NCBI GenBank assembly: GCA_018665385.1
Contig: JABJDN010000135.1
Coordinates: 1-10,353, forward strand
Source of the DNA: Phycisphaerae bacterium
GTDB lineage: Bacteria; Planctomycetota; Phycisphaerae; Phycisphaerales; SM1A02
Direction of reading: 5' to 3'
DNA length: 10,353 bases
Shown here: in pieces, positions 6,592-10,353 of the stretch
Numbering within the stretch: position 1 is the first letter of the stretch
How the letters are laid out: each line of letters starts with the position of its first letter
Program-made: the position numbers and the translations under genes
Notes under the pieces: model-generated
Told to the model about the DNA's origin: nothing
Seen by the model: the letters and a program-made list of their open reading frames with translations, nothing else
The model's database searches: none

Positions 6592-7551
6592 TTATTCAGT
6601 CGGAGCTACTTCTTTGGCTTCTGATGGAACAAGCGTCACCGAATGTACCACCGGTGGTGACACTGGTGCGCCCGTTGCAGGGTCTGCGAGTTTTACGGAT
6701 GCTATTTTTTTTATAACATCACCACCACTCAGCGTTTGTCCAAAAGAACAATATTGACCATCAAGCCGTGCAGTTCCTTCTCTTGATAAACAGAAGAAGA
6801 ATTGCGAGCCGGCAGAGTCTGGGTCGCTTGCTCTTGCCATTGACAGAACACCAAAATCGTGGGGTAACTCGCTGTTTTCAATAGGCAACCAATACCCAGG
6901 TCCGCCCGAGCCAGTTCCAGTTGGATCCCCTCCTTGAATAACAAATGGGTGACCCTTACTCGACATAGGAACAATGCGGTGGAAGGTTGAATTTTCGTAC
7001 AAATCACCCTTTGCAAGTTCACGGAAATTCCACACTGTGTTTGGTGCCACGTCGGGGCGGAGTGCAACTCGAATGTCTCCCTCGCTTGTCTTGACAATGA
7101 CATTTTCGTCTATATATACGCGCCATCCACTTACAAATGGTATTGGCAATTCGTCTTCTTCGGCCTCGTTCATCCACCCAACAATTTTTGGATAGGTTGT
7201 TTTGCCGTCTGGGCGGAGTGCGTCTTCTACGACTGGCACTTCGCGAGATGTTAGTGGTTGAATAATTAGAGGCGAATCAACTGCAGTATCATTTATGTAG
7301 AGTTGCAACCACGCAGCTCTGGTCAGTTCTTTAATTTCAGGAATACGCCTTGTAATGTCGTGGGTGCCGCGTAAAATTGTTGCTGGCGGGGCAAGCAAAT
7401 TATTTTCGTTATCAAGGAGTACAAGACTTGCTGTGTCAACTTCCTCGCCTAATGAAACATCAACCATGATCCCGTTTTGTACGTTGTTGTACGTGTGCAA
7501 GGGGTTCATTGGGTGTAACAAGAATAAGGTAGTTATAAATAATTCGAACAT
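6592..7551 (-). CDS. Cyclophilin-type peptidylprolyl isomerase with N-terminal extension
   Basis: A 319-residue protein whose C-terminal half (about 152-308) is a cyclophilin, catalysing cis-trans isomerisation of prolyl bonds. Key features are visible: the FHRIV segment with catalytic Arg192, FVIQGGD with Phe203 and Gln206, GVLSMAR, and GSQFFFCLSR. The human Trp121 and His126 positions are changed (ARLDGQY), suggesting weak cyclosporin binding. Residues 1-150 form a separate beta-rich region not found in short cyclophilins. The N-terminus MFELFITTLFLLHP is hydrophobic and may be a short signal or anchor, so a periplasmic location is likely but not sure. The start has AAAGGA (7558-7563) six bases ahead. 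It lies 17 bp after gatB, so it probably shares its message. The end faces the duplicated-domain gene across 37 bp with no hairpin. Confidence 0.92.
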   Translation of the reverse strand: MFELFITTLFLLHPMNPLHTYNNVQNGIMVDVSLGEEVDTASLVLLDNENNLLAPPATILRGTHDITRRIPEIKELTRAAWLQLYINDTAVDSPLIIQPLTSREVPVVEDALRPDGKTTYPKIVGWMNEAEEDELPIPFVSGWRVYIDENVIVKTSEGDIRVALRPDVAPNTVWNFRELAKGDLYENSTFHRIVPMSSKGHPFVIQGGDPTGTGSGGPGYWLPIENSELPHDFGVLSMARASDPDSAGSQFFFCLSREGTARLDGQYCSFGQTLSGGDVIKKIASVKLADPATGAPVSPPVVHSVTLVPSEAKEVAPTE

Positions 7552-7568
7552 ATACGTTCCTTTAAAGG

Positions 7569-9056
7569 TTATGGGCGTAATGTTGCAAGGAGTTGCTTGC
7601 GAACGGCGCCAGCGTCTGCTGATCCACCCGAGCGTTTCATAACGTCTCCAATAAGTCTACCAATCGCTGCGCCCTTCCCGTTTCGAACATCGTCTGCTGC
7701 TTGCGGTTGCGTTTCTATGGCGGCTTGCACCCATTCGCCCAACGCGTTTTCATCTGTTACTTGCAATAGCCCCTCGACATCTGCGATTTCTTCTGCGGTT
7801 TGGTCAGAGTTGCAAAGTAAGGAGAACAAGGTTGTGCCTGCAGAAGAACCAATACTGTTTGAGGACCGCAACGAGATAATTCCAGCAAGTTGGTCTGGTG
7901 TAATGCCAAGCGTGTGTACATTGCAGCCGTGTTCGTTGGCAAGTTTAGAGCCTGCGTTTAACAGCCACTTTGCGCTTTCTGCACCATCACCAGATGCCTC
8001 TACGCATAGTTCGTAAAAATTACATAGTTCTGGGTCAGCCGTGATTGCTTGGGCATCTTTATGAGAGAGTGTATATTCAGAAATATACCGATTGCGCCTA
8101 GATGCGGGCAGTTCTGGAATAGACGCGTTTACTTCATCAATCCACTCTTGAGAGATGGTAAGTGGAACTAAGTCCGGGTCTGGGAAATACCGGTAATCGT
8201 GCGCGTCTTCTTTTTCGCGCTGCATAATGGTTTCGAGTTTTTGGTCGTCCCACCCTCGCGTACTTTTTGCGTTTGGCCCCATGACTTTGCCATCTTTTTT
8301 CCAGGCGCCCACTTGCCGAACTTCTTCGTATGTAATCGCACCATGCAGTGCCTTGAACGAATTTAGGTTTTTAATTTCTGCAATTGGTGTTGCAAATTCT
8401 TCGCCATCCTCAGTCGTAATGATGACGTTTATGTTTGGTTCAAAACGCATGTGCCCGCGCTGCATAATGCCCTCGGTAACGCCAAGGTATCTACAAATAT
8501 CCCGAATAGCCCGCCCATACGCAACCGCCTCGTCTGCACTGCACATATCTGGTTCTGACACAATTTCAAGCAACGGTGTTCCAGCCCTGTTTAAGTCAAC
8601 CAAAGAACCCTTGTACTGCCCACCTCCAGGCAGTTCGTGTCCAAGTTTTCCTGTGTCCTCTTCAAGGTGCGCGCGTGTAATGCCAATAGGTTTTATACAA
8701 CTGTCGACTTCAATTTCAATCACACCACCCACGCAAAGCGGTTTGTCAAATTGACTAATCTGATACCCCTTGGGTAAATCTGGGTAGTAATAATTTTTGC
8801 GGTCCCATTTTGTAAACTTTGAAATTGTACAGTTGAGGGCTAACCCGACGCGCATGGACATTGCCACAGCACGCTTATTAATCACTGGGAGCGAGCCTGG
8901 CAGTGCCATCACGAGCGGGTCCACGAGCGTGTTGGGTTCTGCTTCGTAATGGGCCGGAATTGCAAGGTTAGGTGCAGAGGTAAACATCTTGCTATTCGTA
9001 GCAAGTTCTACGTGTATTTCCATGCCCACAAGCACTCTTGTTTTTACGATGGTCAT
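7569..9056 (-). CDS. gatB: Asp-tRNA(Asn)/Glu-tRNA(Gln) amidotransferase subunit B
   Basis: Subunit B of GatCAB, which turns misacylated Glu-tRNA(Gln) or Asp-tRNA(Asn) into Gln-tRNA or Asn-tRNA using ATP and an amide donor. The 495 residues are full length. Visible family motifs are VGMEIHVEL (10-18), YYYPDLPKGYQISQ (89-102), ITRAHLEEDTGK (126-137), VDLNRAGTPLLEIVSEPD (153-170), MRFEPNIN (203-210), EIKNLNSF (227-234), TRGWD...QR-KE-AHDYRYFPDPDL (266-296), then the YqeY-like tail domain ending in a GAVRKQLLATL segment that helps bind tRNA. The start codon overlaps the pyrE stop as ATGA, indicating translational coupling; only a weak GAGG (9067-9070) precedes it. gatA and gatC are not in the window. 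Its presence suggests that at least one of Gln-tRNA or Asn-tRNA is made indirectly in this organism. Confidence 0.98.
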   Translation of the reverse strand: MTIVKTRVLVGMEIHVELATNSKMFTSAPNLAIPAHYEAEPNTLVDPLVMALPGSLPVINKRAVAMSMRVGLALNCTISKFTKWDRKNYYYPDLPKGYQISQFDKPLCVGGVIEIEVDSCIKPIGITRAHLEEDTGKLGHELPGGGQYKGSLVDLNRAGTPLLEIVSEPDMCSADEAVAYGRAIRDICRYLGVTEGIMQRGHMRFEPNINVIITTEDGEEFATPIAEIKNLNSFKALHGAITYEEVRQVGAWKKDGKVMGPNAKSTRGWDDQKLETIMQREKEDAHDYRYFPDPDLVPLTISQEWIDEVNASIPELPASRRNRYISEYTLSHKDAQAITADPELCNFYELCVEASGDGAESAKWLLNAGSKLANEHGCNVHTLGITPDQLAGIISLRSSNSIGSSAGTTLFSLLCNSDQTAEEIADVEGLLQVTDENALGEWVQAAIETQPQAADDVRNGKGAAIGRLIGDVMKRSGGSADAGAVRKQLLATLRP

Positions 9057-9589
9057 TTTGTTGCTGCCTCGGTGATCCCTAAATCAGAAGATGTGAACAG
9101 TGAAATAAAGTTGTAGCCAGCAGATTCTATGTTTTCTCTAGCACCCTCTTGCCTATCTATAACAGCAATAATGGCATCGATTGTTGCACCAGATTCTTCA
9201 ATAGTAGCGGCCGCCTCTAACACTTGACCACCTGTTGTCGCAACATCTTCAACAATAACCACGCAATCTGTTGAGGAAAGTGTTCCTTCAAGTTTTTGTG
9301 CGGTGCCGTACTCTTTCTTTTGGTTGCGAATAAAAATGCAGGGTAGGTTTTTAGACATCCCCGCTGTTGTCACAAGGGGTATTCCTCCAAGTTCAGCGCC
9401 AGCAAGGAGTGTTGTAGAATTTGGGATGTGCTCTGCAAACATACTCCCTAAGGCAGCAAGAATATCTGGTTGTGTTGAAAACAAATATTTGTCTATGTAC
9501 CATGTACTCGTGCGACCGCTTCGAAGCGTAAATTCGCCGTGCAATACAGCGGTTTCGGCTATTCGGTTTGCCAGTTGTTCTTTGTTCAT
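9053..9589 (-). CDS. pyrE: Orotate phosphoribosyltransferase
   Basis: A 178-residue cytoplasmic enzyme joining orotate and PRPP to give orotidine 5'-phosphate, the fifth step of de novo UMP synthesis. Diagnostic features are FTLRSGRTSTWYIDKYLF (20-37), the substrate-binding region with LLAGAELGGIPL (61-72), the flexible catalytic loop RNQKKEYGTAQKLEG (88-102), and the PRPP motif VVIVEDVATTGGQV (110-123). Length fits the short bacterial form without a fused OMP decarboxylase. The first Met is used; no Shine-Dalgarno is seen. The frame stays open upstream for 28 codons to the stop of the preceding gene but has no ATG, GTG or TTG there. It is the first recognised gene of a row with gatB and the isomerase. 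The 83-bp gap upstream shows no convincing terminator or UMP-type attenuator. Confidence 0.97.
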   Translation of the reverse strand: MNKEQLANRIAETAVLHGEFTLRSGRTSTWYIDKYLFSTQPDILAALGSMFAEHIPNSTTLLAGAELGGIPLVTTAGMSKNLPCIFIRNQKKEYGTAQKLEGTLSSTDCVVIVEDVATTGGQVLEAAATIEESGATIDAIIAVIDRQEGARENIESAGYNFISLFTSSDLGITEAATK

Positions 9590-9673
9590 GTTGCGTATGG
9601 TATCGAAGGCGACGAGTACATGCCGTTCGTACCCTTTGATTCGCCTGAATTCCCCGCTCCATACCCCTTCGGG

Positions 9674-10353
9674 TTACTTTGCCGTTAATGCATCGCTATT
9701 TCGCGTGTCAACTACGTGGTGTATCCAAGCATAGACCCAGCGAGCGACTGCGTTGATTGTAGTGTCTTCAGACTGCAGCCCCGCAAGAATCTGCGGGTCA
9801 TCTAGGGCTTCGTCGGGGACATGTGGATTTGCAAGCCGAATAAGCCAGGCTAGTTGAGACACAGTGCTTTCTGGCTCTTTCATCATCCCTTTTACAGCTT
9901 CAATCGTAGGGTCGTTTGACATTACAGAAATAATCCACGCTTGGTCCGTTGGGTTGAGTTTCGGAAATGTAGTAAGCAGTACCGTAAGCGCTTTGTCCTG
10001 ATTTTTGTGCCGCTCGCCTTCAGCGAGTTGCTGGACTTCTTCCCCAGGCGGAGGTGTAATAAGTGGATTTACAGTCTCTATGAAAACGGTATCAGAAACC
10101 ACCCATGTTAACAAAGCATAGGTAACAAGATCGCCCGCTGTGCGTACTTCTTCAATGCCAACAAGTGCTTGTGATAGCCATTCATCCGTTAGCCGAATAC
10201 CATTGACGCGAATAGTAGAGGTTACCGCTTGTTGACCGAAACGACCTGCTTCGTATACAAGTACGCGCATTCCTTGCCTGTCTGTTGTTTCCCTTGCCGT
10301 AAAATTAACAGTTCCAGTGAGTGAAAACGAAGTCCCCCTCAGTGGCGCACTAT
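9674..10353 (-). CDS. Hypothetical protein, C-terminal part (5' end outside window)
   Basis: The frame stays open from the TAA at 9674 to the right window edge, so the ATG at 10270 is probably internal and the gene starts outside. About 226 residues are visible. The first part alternates hydrophobic and polar residues (LRGTSFSLTGTVNF, RVLVYEAGRF, STIRVNGIRL) and looks like beta strands. From about DEWLSQAL onward it becomes helical, with pairs such as LTVLLTTFPKLNPTDQAW, WIISVMSND, QLAWLIRLANPHVPDEAL and VARWVYAWI, spaced like a degenerate HEAT-type helical repeat. A Pro-rich break (NPLITPPPG) lies between. I recognise no catalytic motif or family. It precedes pyrE by 83 bp in the same direction and the same reading frame and may be co-transcribed. 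That it is a real gene is supported by its length and composition; function is unknown. Confidence 0.7.
   Translation of the reverse strand, partial: SAPLRGTSFSLTGTVNFTARETTDRQGMRVLVYEAGRFGQQAVTSTIRVNGIRLTDEWLSQALVGIEEVRTAGDLVTYALLTWVVSDTVFIETVNPLITPPPGEEVQQLAEGERHKNQDKALTVLLTTFPKLNPTDQAWIISVMSNDPTIEAVKGMMKEPESTVSQLAWLIRLANPHVPDEALDDPQILAGLQSEDTTINAVARWVYAWIHHVVDTRNSDALTAK

Noticed and set aside
7597..8754. Rightward open frames inside gatB (7597-8016, 8227-8754)
   Set aside because: They are antisense shadows of a strongly conserved gene, with low-complexity Ser/Pro-rich composition and no domain pattern.
9600..9660. Attenuator or leader hairpin before pyrE
   Set aside because: Only short pairings are possible (GGCGA with TCGCC, GTAC with GTAC around long loops), there is no U-run, and the stems are too weak.
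9303..9734. Rightward 143-codon open frame over pyrE
   Set aside because: It is the shadow of pyrE; the minus strand carries all PRTase motifs.

Overview
The window looks like chromosomal DNA of a Planctomycetota bacterium, most likely of the Phycisphaerae. This rests on protein style, not on a marker gene. The outer-membrane porin has the planctomycete-type N-terminal layout, the cyclophilin carries the N-terminal extension I associate with that class, and GatB has MRFEPNIN where many bacteria have an MRCDANVS-like segment. By eye the DNA is slightly AT-rich. The bacterium is diderm: it has a porin ending in Phe, a lipoprotein and Sec-type signal peptides. Some genes have good Shine-Dalgarno sequences and others have none.

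Layout from left to right. The 3' part of a stand-alone FMN/Fe-S glutamate synthase-type gene runs rightward (1-956). Its stop overlaps the stop of a leftward phosphate-uptake cluster (953-4494), which in transcription order is an OprO/OprP-type porin, a PhoU-like DUF47 protein and a PiT-family phosphate permease. A divergent control region (4495-4635) separates that cluster from a rightward tRNA-Cys(GCA) (4636-4709). A strong hairpin with A- and T-runs on its flanks (4711-4746) can end both the tRNA transcript and the next leftward gene. Then come a leftward CsgG-like lipoprotein (4814-5695) and, divergent from it, a rightward secreted protein made of two related domains (5757-6554). The right third is a leftward gene row: a 5'-truncated unknown protein (9674 to the window edge), pyrE, gatB and a cyclophilin-type peptidylprolyl isomerase. 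pyrE and gatB overlap by ATGA, and gatB and the isomerase are 17 bp apart.

How the genes work together. The porin, DUF47 protein and PiT permease form a plausible outer-to-inner-membrane phosphate route with its accessory protein. pyrE-gatB-isomerase looks like a housekeeping operon joining pyrimidine synthesis, tRNA-dependent amidation and protein folding. The divergent lipoprotein and duplicated-domain protein both go to the envelope and share a start region of about 60 bp. They are the least explained part of the window.

No mobile element, CRISPR array, defence system or obvious foreign island is visible. Most of the window is ordinary core genome. The better leads are the duplicated secreted protein, its CsgG-like neighbour, and the phosphate cluster with its repeat-bearing upstream region.
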